64,000 bases of DNA from contig OZ059898.1 in NCBI GenBank assembly GCA_964057225.1, positions 1,116,001 through 1,180,000 on the forward strand, given 5' to 3'. The notes under the pieces are model-generated. The model searched no databases, was not told the origin of the DNA, and worked only from the letters and a program-made list of their open reading frames with translations. A program made the translations under genes and the position numbers. The stretch comes from Auanema rhodensis (Eukaryota > Nematoda > Chromadorea > Rhabditida > Rhabditidae). Below, in pieces: positions 1-10,179 of the stretch; position 1 is the first letter of the stretch, and each line of letters opens with the position of its first letter.

Positions 1-170
1 GTACATGGAAACTCAACATACACTAATGCATCATTTTTCAAACGATCATAACTAATTTTTGTATTAAGCGTTTCTCAATGTAGTATAGTGCATTTGATGC
101 GGATTTTTAAGCTGCGTCGATCTGTGTTATCAGATTTGCGCTAGCTTTAAAATGCACCGAGATATCAACT

Positions 171-192
171 GATATAAGTTCACACTTATATC
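171..192. repeat. Perfect 8-bp hairpin (gatataag / cttatatc) inside the monomer
   Basis: Positions 171-178 and 185-192 are exact reverse complements with a six-base loop (ttcaca). The structure is present in most copies. Type-specific changes fall inside it. 186A (M42, 47, 66, 87, 92, 169) and the 173 change of M2 break a pair. 190G, 172G (M138, 141) and 192T (M17, 21, 27) leave a G-T type pair. It could fold in a satellite transcript or extrude as a cruciform. The stem is A/T-rich and therefore weak. Confidence 0.6.
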
Positions 193-220
193 CTCGATTT
201 TCACCCTGAAGAATTATTTT

Positions 221-237
221 TTTCGTTGAATAACATT
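221..237 (+). other. Partial CENP-B-box-like motif (weak)
   Basis: The 17 bases starting tttcgttga match the first eight positions of the mammalian CENP-B box (YTTCGTTG) and the essential A at position 10, but lack the CGGG core at positions 13-16. The motif is almost invariant across the array, apart from tcattg in M2 and cgttta in M132. The 5' half alone is not enough to claim CENP-B binding. The comparison is offered because satellite half-matches to this box are recurrently reported in invertebrates. Confidence 0.25.
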
Positions 238-300
238 GTCCATCGTCTTTGCCTTGAAAAAAGGAATCTAAAAACATCTACTTTTTGCTAAATTATTTTG

Positions 301-319
301 AAATTTTTCGAAAAAATTT
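301..319. repeat. A/T-rich palindromic tract at monomer positions 301-319
   Basis: In the reference form this is tttttcgaaaaa, a 12-bp perfect palindrome inside phased A and T runs covering about 286-335. The 309T form common in domains III-V (for example 35752-35770) becomes a 9-bp perfect inverted repeat, aaatttttt and aaaaaattt, around a single G. The 314C form of domain I (gaaac) breaks the arm instead. A/T runs spaced at about one helical turn are known to favour DNA bending; here this is inferred, not measured. Confidence 0.5.
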
Positions 320-320
320 T

Positions 321-413
321 TGTCAAAATGTTTTTGGAAGCAATGTTGAGTGTACATGGAAACTCAACATACACTAATGCATCATTTTTCAAACGATCAT
401 AACTAATTTTTGT
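321..413. repeat. Near-invariant junction segment of the monomer (representative copy M1/M2)
   Basis: Reading all copies by eye, the segment from about monomer position 318 across the junction to about 64 scarcely varies. The one recurrent change is 345 G to A (caatatt), in 13 copies. Singletons were seen at position 35 (M103), 41 (M144), 48 (M162) and 317 (M144). By contrast, positions 65-121 and 258-314 carry most of the variant sites. Uneven conservation in a satellite can mark a protein-binding element, or simply shared recent ancestry. No protein is identified here. Confidence 0.6.
343..370. repeat. 8-bp inverted repeat spanning the monomer junction
   Basis: The arm atgttgag (343-350) is the exact reverse complement of ctcaacat (363-370), with a 12-base loop that holds the palindrome tgtaca. 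It recurs in almost every copy because the surrounding segment is nearly invariant. The 345A change of 13 copies (M6, 40, 45, 52, 55, 60, 61, 64, 71, 78, 83, 85, 90) replaces one G-C pair by A-C. Short dyads are common in satellites and may form a cruciform or bind a dimeric protein; no function is shown. Confidence 0.6.
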
Positions 414-2808
414 ATTAAGCGTTTCTCAATGTAGTATAGTGCATTTGATGCGGATTTTTAAGCTGCGTCGATCTGTGTTATCAGATTTGCGCTAGCTTAA
501 AAATGCACCGAGATATCAACTGAAATAAGTTCACACTTATATCTTCGATTTTCACCCTGAAGAATTAATTTTTTCATTGAATAACATTGTCCATCGTCTT
601 TGCCTTGAAAAATGGAATCTAAAAACATCTACTTTTTGCTAAATTATTTTGAAATTTTTCGAAACAATTTTTGTCAAAATGTTTTTGGAAGCAATGTTGA
701 GTGTACATGGAAACTCAACATACACTAATGCATCATTTTTCAAACGATCATAACTAATTTTTGTATTAAGCGTTTCTCAATGTAGTATAATGCATTCGAT
801 GCGGATTTTTAAACTGCGTCGATCTGTGTTATCAGATTTGCGCTAGCTTAAAAATGCACCGAGATATCAACTGATATAAGTTCACACTTATATCCTCGAT
901 TTTCACCCTGAAGAATTAATTTTTTCGTTGAATAACATTGTCCATCGTCTTTGCCTTGAAAACAGGAATCTAAAAACATCTACTTTTTGCTAAATTATTT
1001 TGAAATTTTTCGAAAAAATTTTTGTCAAAATGTTTTTGGAAGCAATGTTGAGTGTACATGGAAACTCAACATACACTAATGCATCATTTTTCAAACGATC
1101 ATAACTAATTTTTGTATTAAGCGTTTCTCAATGTAGTATAGTGCATTTGATGCGGATTTTTAAGCTGCGTCGATCTGTGTTATCAGATTTGCGCTAGCTT
1201 TAAAATGCACCGAGATATCAACTGATATAAGTTCACACTTATATCCTCGATTTTCACCCTGAAGAATTATTTTTTTCGTTGAATAACATTGTCCATCGTC
1301 TTTGCCTTGAAAAAAGGAATCTAAAAACATCTACTTTTTGCTAAATTATTTTGAAATTTTTCGAAAAAATTTTTGTCAAAATGTTTTTGGAAGCAATGTT
1401 GAGTGTACATGGAAACTCAACATACACTAATGCATCATTTTTCAAACGATCATAACTAATTTTTGTATTAAGCGTTTCTCAATGTAGTATAGTGCATTTG
1501 ATGCGGATTTTTAAGCTGCGTCGATCTGTGTTATCAGATTTGCGCTAGCTTTAAAATGCACCGAGATATCAACTGATATAAGTTCACACTTATATCCTCG
1601 ATTTTCACCCTGAAGAATTATTTTTTTCGTTGAATAACATTGTCCATCGTCTTTGCCTTGAAAAAAGGAATCTAAAAACATCTACTTTTTGCTAAATTAT
1701 TTTGAAATTTTTCGAAAAAATTTTTGTCAAAATGTTTTTGGAAGCAATGTTGAGTGTACATGGAAACTCAACATACACTAATGCATCATTTTTCAAACGA
1801 TCATAACTAATTTTTGTATTAAGCGTTTCTCAATGTAGTATAGTGCATTTGATGCGGATTTTTAAGCTGCGTCGATCTGTGTTATCAGATTTGCGCTAGC
1901 TTAAAAATGCACCGAGATATCAACTGATATAAGTTCACACTTATATCTTCGATTTTCACCCTGAAGAATTAATTTTTTCGTTGAATAACATTGTCCATCG
2001 TCTTTGCCTTGAAAAATGGAATCTAAAAACATCTACTTTTTGCTAAATTATTTTGAAATTTTTCGAAACAATTTTTGTCAAAATGTTTTTGGAAGCAATA
2101 TTGAGTGTACATGGAAACTCAACATACACTAATGCATCATTTTTCAAACGATCATAACTAATTTTTGTATTAAGCGTTTCTCAATGTAATATAGTGCATT
2201 CGATGCGGATTTTTAAGCTGCGTCGATCTGTGTTATCAGATTTGCGCTAGCTTAAAAATGCACCGAGATATCAACTGATATAAGTTCACACTTATATCCT
2301 CGATTTTCACCCTGAAGAATTAATTTTTTCGTTGAATAACATTGTCCATCGTCTTTGCCTTGAAAAAAGGAATCTAAAAACATCTACTTTTTGCTAAATT
2401 ATTTTGAAATTTTTCGAAAAAATTTTTGTCAAAATGTTTTTGGAAGCAATGTTGAGTGTACATGGAAACTCAACATACACTAATGCATCATTTTTCAAAC
2501 GATCATAACTAATTTTTGTATTAAGCGTTTCTCAATGTAGTATAGTGCATTTGATGCGGATTTTTAAGCTGCGTCGATCTGTGTTATCAGATTTGCGCTA
2601 GCTTTAAAATGCACCGAGATATCAACTGATATAAGTTCACACTTATATCCTCGATTTTCACCCTGAAGAATTGATTTTTTCGTTGAATAACATTGTCCAT
2701 CGTCTTTGCCTTGAAAAATGGAATCTAAAAACATCTACTTTTTGCTAAATTATCTTGAAATTTTTCGAAAAAATTTTTGTCAAAATGTTTTTGGAAGCAA
2801 TGTTGAGT

Positions 2809-4914
2809 GTACATGGAAACTCAACATACACTAATGCATCATTTTTCAAACGATCATAACTAATTTTTGTATTAAGCGTTTCTCAATGTAATATAGTGCA
2901 TTCGATGCGGATTTTTAAGCTGCGTCGATCTGTGTTATCAGATTTGCGCTAGCTTAAAAATGCACCGAGATATCAACTGATATAAGTTCACACTTATATC
3001 CTCGATTTTCACCCTGAAGAATTAATTTTTTCGTTGAATAACATTGTCCATCATCTTTGCCTTGAAAAAAGGAATCTAAAAACATCTACTTTTTGCTAAA
3101 TTATTTTGAAATTTTTCGAAAAAATTTTTGTCAAAATGTTTTTGGAAGCAATGTTGAGTGTACATGGAAACTCAACATACACTAATGCATCATTTTTCAA
3201 ACGATCATAACTAATTTTTGTATTAAGCGTTTCTCAATGTAGTATAATGCATTCGATGCGGATTTTTAAACTGCGTCGATCTGTGTTATCAGATTTGCGC
3301 TAGCTTAAAAATGCACCGAGATATCAACTGATATAAGTTCACACTTATATCCTCGATTTTCACCCTGAAGAATTAATTTTTTCGTTGAATAACATTGTCC
3401 ATCGTCTTTGCCTTGAAAAAAGGAATCTAAAAACATCTACTTTTTGCTAAATTATTTTGAAATTTTTCGAAACAATTTTTGTCAAAATGTTTTTGGAAGC
3501 AATGTTGAGTGTACATGGAAACTCAACATACACTAATGCATCATTTTTCAAACGATCATAACTAATTTTTGTATTAAGCGTTTCTCAATGTAGTATAGTG
3601 CATTTGATGCGGATTTTTAAGCTGCGTCGATCTGTGTTATCAGATTTGCGCTAGCTTAAAAATGCACCGAGATATCAACTGATATAAGTTCACACTTATA
3701 TCTTCGATTTTCACCCTGAAGAATTAATTTTTTCGTTGAATAACATTGTCCATCGTCTTTGCCTTGAAAAATGGAATCTAAAAACATCTACTTTTTGCTA
3801 AATTATCTTGAAATTTTTCGAAAAAATTTTTGTCAAAATGTTTTTGGAAGCAATGTTGAGTGTACATGGAAACTCAACATACACTAATGCATCATTTTTC
3901 AAACGATCATAACTAATTTTTGTATTAAGCGTTTCTCAATGTAATATAGTGCATTCGATGCGGATTTTTAAGCTGCGTCGATCTGTGTTATCAGATTTGC
4001 GCTAGCTTAAAAATGCACCGAGATATCAACTGATATAAGTTCACACTTATATCCTCGATTTTCACCCTGAAGAATTAATTTTTTCGTTGAATAACATTGT
4101 CCATCATCTTTGCCTTGAAAAAAGGAATCTAAAAACATCTACTTTTTGCTAAATTATTTTGAAATTTTTCGAAAAAATTTTTGTCAAAATGTTTTTGGAA
4201 GCAATGTTGAGTGTACATGGAAACTCAACATACACTAATGCATCATTTTTCAAACGATCATAACTAATTTTTGTATTAAGCGTTTCTCAATGTAGTATAA
4301 TGCATTCGATGCGGATTTTTAAACTGCGTCGATCTGTGTTATCAGATTTGCGCTAGCTTAAAAATGCACCGAGATATCAACTGATATAAGTTCACACTTA
4401 TATCCTCGATTTTCACCCTGAAGAATTAATTTTTTCGTTGAATAACATTGTCCATCGTCTTTGCCTTGAAAAAAGGAATCTAAAAACATCTACTTTTTGC
4501 TAAATTATTTTGAAATTTTTCGAAACAATTTTTGTCAAAATGTTTTTGGAAGCAATGTTGAGTGTACATGGAAACTCAACATACACTAATGCATCATTTT
4601 TCAAACGATCATAACTAATTTTTGTATTAAGCGTTTCTCAATGTAGTATAGTGCATTTGATGCGGATTTTTAAGCTGCGTCGATCTGTGTTATCAGATTT
4701 GCGCTAGCTTAAAAATGCACCGAGATATCAACTGATATAAGTTCACACTTATATCTTCGATTTTCACCCTGAAGAATTAATTTTTTCGTTGAATAACATT
4801 GTCCATCGTCTTTGCCTTGAAAAAAGGAATCTAAAAACATCTACTTTTTGCTAAATTATTTTGAAATTTTTCGAAACAATTTTTGTCAAAATGTTTTTGG
4901 AAGCAATGTTGAGT
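2809..4914. repeat. Three-monomer higher-order unit, two copies (1053 bp each)
   Basis: M9-M11 and M12-M14 run in the same order. First comes a D-type copy with the rare catcatctttg (M9, M12). Next comes a 88A/111A copy ending in gaaac (M10, M13). Third comes a 95T copy with tcttcg (M11, M14). The third members differ at the end: M11 has atgg and tcttg, whereas M14 has aaagg, ttttg and gaaac like M10 and M13. M14 is therefore probably a crossover product between a type B and a type C copy. Confidence 0.75.
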
Positions 4915-5265
4915 GTACATGGAAACTCAACATACACTAATGCATCATTTTTCAAACGATCATAACTAATTTTTGTATTAAGCGTTTCTCAATGTAGTAT
5001 AATGCATTCGATGCGGATTTTTAAACTGCGTCGATCTGTGTTATCAGATTTGCGCTAGCTTAAAAATGCACCGAGATATCAACTGATATAAGTTCACACT
5101 TATATCCTCGATTTTCACCCTGAAGAATTAATTTTTTCGTTGAATAACATTGTCCATCGTCTTTGCCTTGAAAAAAGGAATCTAAAAACATCTACTTTTT
5201 GCTAAATTATTTTGAAATTTTTCGAAAAAATTTTTGTCAAAATGTTTTTGGAAGCAATGTTGAGT

Positions 5266-8073
5266 GTACATGGAAACTCAACATACACTAATGCATCATT
5301 TTTCAAACGATCATAACTAATTTTTGTATTAAGCGTTTCTCAATGTAGTATAGTGCATTTGATGCGGATTTTTAAGCTGCGTCGATCTGTGTTATCAGAT
5401 TTGCGCTAGCTTAAAAATGCACCGAGATATCAACTGATATAAGTTCACACTTATATCCTCGATTTTCACCCTGAAGAATTAATTTTTTCGTTGAATAACA
5501 TTGTCCATCGTCTTTGCCTTGAAAAAAGGAATCTAAAAACATCTACTTTTTGCTAAATTATTTTGAAATTTTTCGAAAAAATTTTTGTCAAAATGTTTTT
5601 GGAAGCAATGTTGAGTGTACATGGAAACTCAACATACACTAATGCATCATTTTTCAAACGATCATAACTAATTTTTGTATTAAGCGTTTCTCAATGTAGT
5701 ATAGTGCATTTGATGCGGATTTTTAAGCTGCGTCGATCTGTGTTATCAGATTTGCGCTAGCTTTAAAATGCACCGAGATATCAACTGATATAAGTTCACA
5801 CTTATATTCTCGATTTTCACCCTGAAGAATTATTTTTTTCGTTGAATAACATTGTCCATCGTCTTTGCCTTGAAAAAAGGAATCTAAAAACATCTACTTT
5901 TTGCTAAATTATTTTGAAATTTTTCGAAAAAATTTTTGTCAAAATGTTTTTGGAAGCAATGTTGAGTGTACATGGAAACTCAACATACACTAATGCATCA
6001 TTTTTCAAACGATCATAACTAATTTTTGTATTAAGCGTTTCTCAATGTAGTATAGTGCATTTGATGCGGATTTTTAAGCTGCGTCGATCTGTGTTATCAG
6101 ATTTGCGCTAGCTTAAAAATGCACCGAGATATCAACTGATATAAGTTCACACTTATATCTTCGATTTTCACCCTGAAGAATTAATTTTTTCGTTGAATAA
6201 CATTGTCCATCGTCTTTGCCTTGAAAAATGGAATCTAAAAACATCTACTTTTTGCTAAATTATTTTGAAATTTTTCGAAACAATTTTTGTCAAAATGTTT
6301 TTGGAAGCAATGTTGAGTGTACATGGAAACTCAACATACACTAATGCATCATTTTTCAAACGATCATAACTAATTTTTGTATTAAGCGTTTCTCAATGTA
6401 GTATAATGCATTCGATGCGGATTTTTAAACTGCGTCGATCTGTGTTATCAGATTTGCGCTAGCTTAAAAATGCACCGAGATATCAACTGATATAAGTTCA
6501 CACTTATATCCTCGATTTTCACCCTGAAGAATTAATTTTTTCGTTGAATAACATTGTCCATCGTCTTTGCCTTGAAAAAAGGAATCTAAAAACATCTACT
6601 TTTTGCTAAATTATTTTGAAATTTTTCGAAAAAATTTTTGTCAAAATGTTTTTGGAAGCAATGTTGAGTGTACATGGAAACTCAACATACACTAATGCAT
6701 CATTTTTCAAACGATCATAACTAATTTTTGTATTAAGCGTTTCTCAATGTAGTATAGTGCATTTGATGCGGATTTTTAAGCTGCGTCGATCTGTGTTATC
6801 AGATTTGCGCTAGCTTAAAAATGCACCGAGATATCAACTGATATAAGTTCACACTTATATCCTCGATTTTCACCCTGAAGAATTAATTTTTTCGTTGAAT
6901 AACATTGTCCATCGTCTTTGCCTTGAAAAAAGGAATCTAAAAACATCTACTTTTTGCTAAATTATTTTGAAATTTTTCGAAAAAATTTTTGTCAAAATGT
7001 TTTTGGAAGCAATGTTGAGTGTACATGGAAACTCAACATACACTAATGCATCATTTTTCAAACGATCATAACTAATTTTTGTATTAAGCGTTTCTCAATG
7101 TAGTATAGTGCATTTGATGCGGATTTTTAAGCTGCGTCGATCTGTGTTATCAGATTTGCGCTAGCTTTAAAATGCACCGAGATATCAACTGATATAAGTT
7201 CACACTTATATTCTCGATTTTCACCCTGAAGAATTATTTTTTTCGTTGAATAACATTGTCCATCGTCTTTGCCTTGAAAAAAGGAATCTAAAAACATCTA
7301 CTTTTTGCTAAATTATTTTGAAATTTTTCGAAAAAATTTTTGTCAAAATGTTTTTGGAAGCAATGTTGAGTGTACATGGAAACTCAACATACACTAATGC
7401 ATCATTTTTCAAACGATCATAACTAATTTTTGTATTAAGCGTTTCTCAATGTAGTATAGTGCATTTGATGCGGATTTTTAAGCTGCGTCGATCTGTGTTA
7501 TCAGATTTGCGCTAGCTTAAAAATGCACCGAGATATCAACTGATATAAGTTCACACTTATATCTTCGATTTTCACCCTGAAGAATTAATTTTTTCGTTGA
7601 ATAACATTGTCCATCGTCTTTGCCTTGAAAAATGGAATCTAAAAACATCTACTTTTTGCTAAATTATTTTGAAATTTTTCGAAACAATTTTTGTCAAAAT
7701 GTTTTTGGAAGCAATGTTGAGTGTACATGGAAACTCAACATACACTAATGCATCATTTTTCAAACGATCATAACTAATTTTTGTATTAAGCGTTTCTCAA
7801 TGTAGTATAATGCATTCGATGCGGATTTTTAAACTGCGTCGATCTGTGTTATCAGATTTGCGCTAGCTTAAAAATGCACCGAGATATCAACTGATATAAG
7901 TTCACACTTATATCCTCGATTTTCACCCTGAAGAATTAATTTTTTCGTTGAATAACATTGTCCATCGTCTTTGCCTTGAAAAAAGGAATCTAAAAACATC
8001 TACTTTTTGCTAAATTATTTTGAAATTTTTCGAAAAAATTTTTGTCAAAATGTTTTTGGAAGCAATGTTGAGT
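5266..8073. repeat. Four-monomer higher-order unit F-A-B-C, two copies (1404 bp each)
   Basis: M16-M19 and M20-M23 repeat the order F (cttaaaa, tcc, aaagg), A with ttctcg (192T) and T217, B (tcttcg, atgg, gaaac) and C (88A, 111A). The 192T change marks the second member in both (M17, M21) and again in M27. By eye corresponding members appear identical, so the duplication is recent. Confidence 0.8.
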
Positions 8074-10179
8074 GTACATGGAAACTCAACATACACTAAT
8101 GCATCATTTTTCAAACGATCATAACTAATTTTTGTATTAAGCGTTTCTCAATGTAGTATAGTGCATTTGATGCGGATTTTTAAGCTGCGTCGATCTGTGT
8201 TATCAGATTTGCGCTAGCTTAAAAATGCACCGAGATATCAACTGATATAAGTTCACACTTATATCTTCGATTTTCACCCTGAAGAATTAATTTTTTCGTT
8301 GAATAACATTGTCCATCGTCTTTGCCTTGAAAAATGGAATCTAAAAACATCTACTTTTTGCTAAATTATTTTGAAATTTTTCGAAACAATTTTTGTCAAA
8401 ATGTTTTTGGAAGCAATGTTGAGTGTACATGGAAACTCAACATACACTAATGCATCATTTTTCAAACGATCATAACTAATTTTTGTATTAAGCGTTTCTC
8501 AATGTAGTATAATGCATTCGATGCGGATTTTTAAACTGCGTCGATCTGTGTTATCAGATTTGCGCTAGCTTAAAAATGCACCGAGATATCAACTGATATA
8601 AGTTCACACTTATATCCTCGATTTTCACCCTGAAGAATTAATTTTTTCGTTGAATAACATTGTCCATCGTCTTTGCCTTGAAAAAAGGAATCTAAAAACA
8701 TCTACTTTTTGCTAAATTATTTTGAAATTTTTCGAAAAAATTTTTGTCAAAATGTTTTTGGAAGCAATGTTGAGTGTACATGGAAACTCAACATACACTA
8801 ATGCATCATTTTTCAAACGATCATAACTAATTTTTGTATTAAGCGTTTCTCAATGTAGTATAGTGCATTTGATGCGGATTTTTAAGCTGCGTCGATCTGT
8901 GTTATCAGATTTGCGCTAGCTTAAAAATGCACCGAGATATCAACTGATATAAGTTCACACTTATATCCTCGATTTTCACCCTGAAGAATTAATTTTTTCG
9001 TTGAATAACATTGTCCATCGTCTTTGCCTTGAAAAAAGGAATCTAAAAACATCTACTTTTTGCTAAATTATTTTGAAATTTTTCGAAAAAATTTTTGTCA
9101 AAATGTTTTTGGAAGCAATGTTGAGTGTACATGGAAACTCAACATACACTAATGCATCATTTTTCAAACGATCATAACTAATTTTTGTATTAAGCGTTTC
9201 TCAATGTAGTATAGTGCATTTGATGCGGATTTTTAAGCTGCGTCGATCTGTGTTATCAGATTTGCGCTAGCTTTAAAATGCACCGAGATATCAACTGATA
9301 TAAGTTCACACTTATATTCTCGATTTTCACCCTGAAGAATTATTTTTTTCGTTGAATAACATTGTCCATCGTCTTTGCCTTGAAAAAAGGAATCTAAAAA
9401 CATCTACTTTTTGCTAAATTATTTTGAAATTTTTCGAAAAAATTTTTGTCAAAATGTTTTTGGAAGCAATGTTGAGTGTACATGGAAACTCAACATACAC
9501 TAATGCATCATTTTTCAAACGATCATAACTAATTTTTGTATTAAGCGTTTCTCAATGTAGTATAGTGCATTTGATGCGGATTTTTAAGCTGCGTCGATCT
9601 GTGTTATCAGATTTGCGCTAGCTTAAAAATGCACCGAGATATCAACTGATATAAGTTCACACTTATATCTTCGATTTTCACCCTGAAGAATTAATTTTTT
9701 CGTTGAATAACATTGTCCATCGTCTTTGCCTTGAAAAATGGAATCTAAAAACATCTACTTTTTGCTAAATTATTTTGAAATTTTTCGAAACAATTTTTGT
9801 CAAAATGTTTTTGGAAGCAATGTTGAGTGTACATGGAAACTCAACATACACTAATGCATCATTTTTCAAACGATCATAACTAATTTTTGTATTAAGCGTT
9901 TCTCAATGTAGTATAATGCATTCGATGCGGATTTTTAAACTGCGTCGATCTGTGTTATCAGATTTGCGCTAGCTTAAAAATGCACCGAGATATCAACTGA
10001 TATAAGTTCACACTTATATCCTCGATTTTCACCCTGAAGAATTAATTTTTTCGTTGAATAACATTGTCCATCGTCTTTGCCTTGAAAAAAGGAATCTAAA
10101 AACATCTACTTTTTGCTAAATTATTTTGAAATTTTTCGAAAAAATTTTTGTCAAAATGTTTTTGGAAGCAATGTTGAGT
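5968..10179. repeat. Six-monomer tandem duplication (2106 bp twice)
   Basis: M18-M23 and M24-M29 both read B-C-F-A(192T)-B-C. The second copy places B-C directly after B-C, which interrupts the underlying four-monomer rhythm. This is the pattern expected from unequal crossing-over out of register by six monomers. The join lies near 8073/8074. It overlaps the four-monomer unit that starts at 5266. Confidence 0.75.

Larger units (their letters stand above)
1..351 (+). repeat. Reference monomer (M1) of the satellite
   Basis: This copy is the coordinate system used for all monomer positions in this annotation. It contains 109 G+C in 351 bases and 11 CpG dinucleotides. Main parts in order: a nearly invariant segment at 1-64; a variant-rich stretch at 65-121; an NheI-type GCTAGC at 140-145; an EcoRV-type GATATC at 161-166; a perfect hairpin at 171-192; a TTCGTTG motif at 222-228; variant-rich A/T tracts at 258-314; and an invariant segment from about 318 to the end. 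The monomer boundary is arbitrary. M4 (1054-1404) and M5 (1405-1755) read as identical to M1, so this type was recently duplicated next door. Confidence 0.97.

Noticed and set aside
221-237. A true CENP-B box
   Set aside because: The 5' half matches but the CGGG core needed for binding by the mammalian protein is absent, so only a weak similarity is recorded.
1-351. Internal dimer origin of the monomer (two related halves of about 175 bp)
   Set aside because: Apart from short shared words such as aatttttgt at about 53 and 315, the halves show no continuous similarity by eye.
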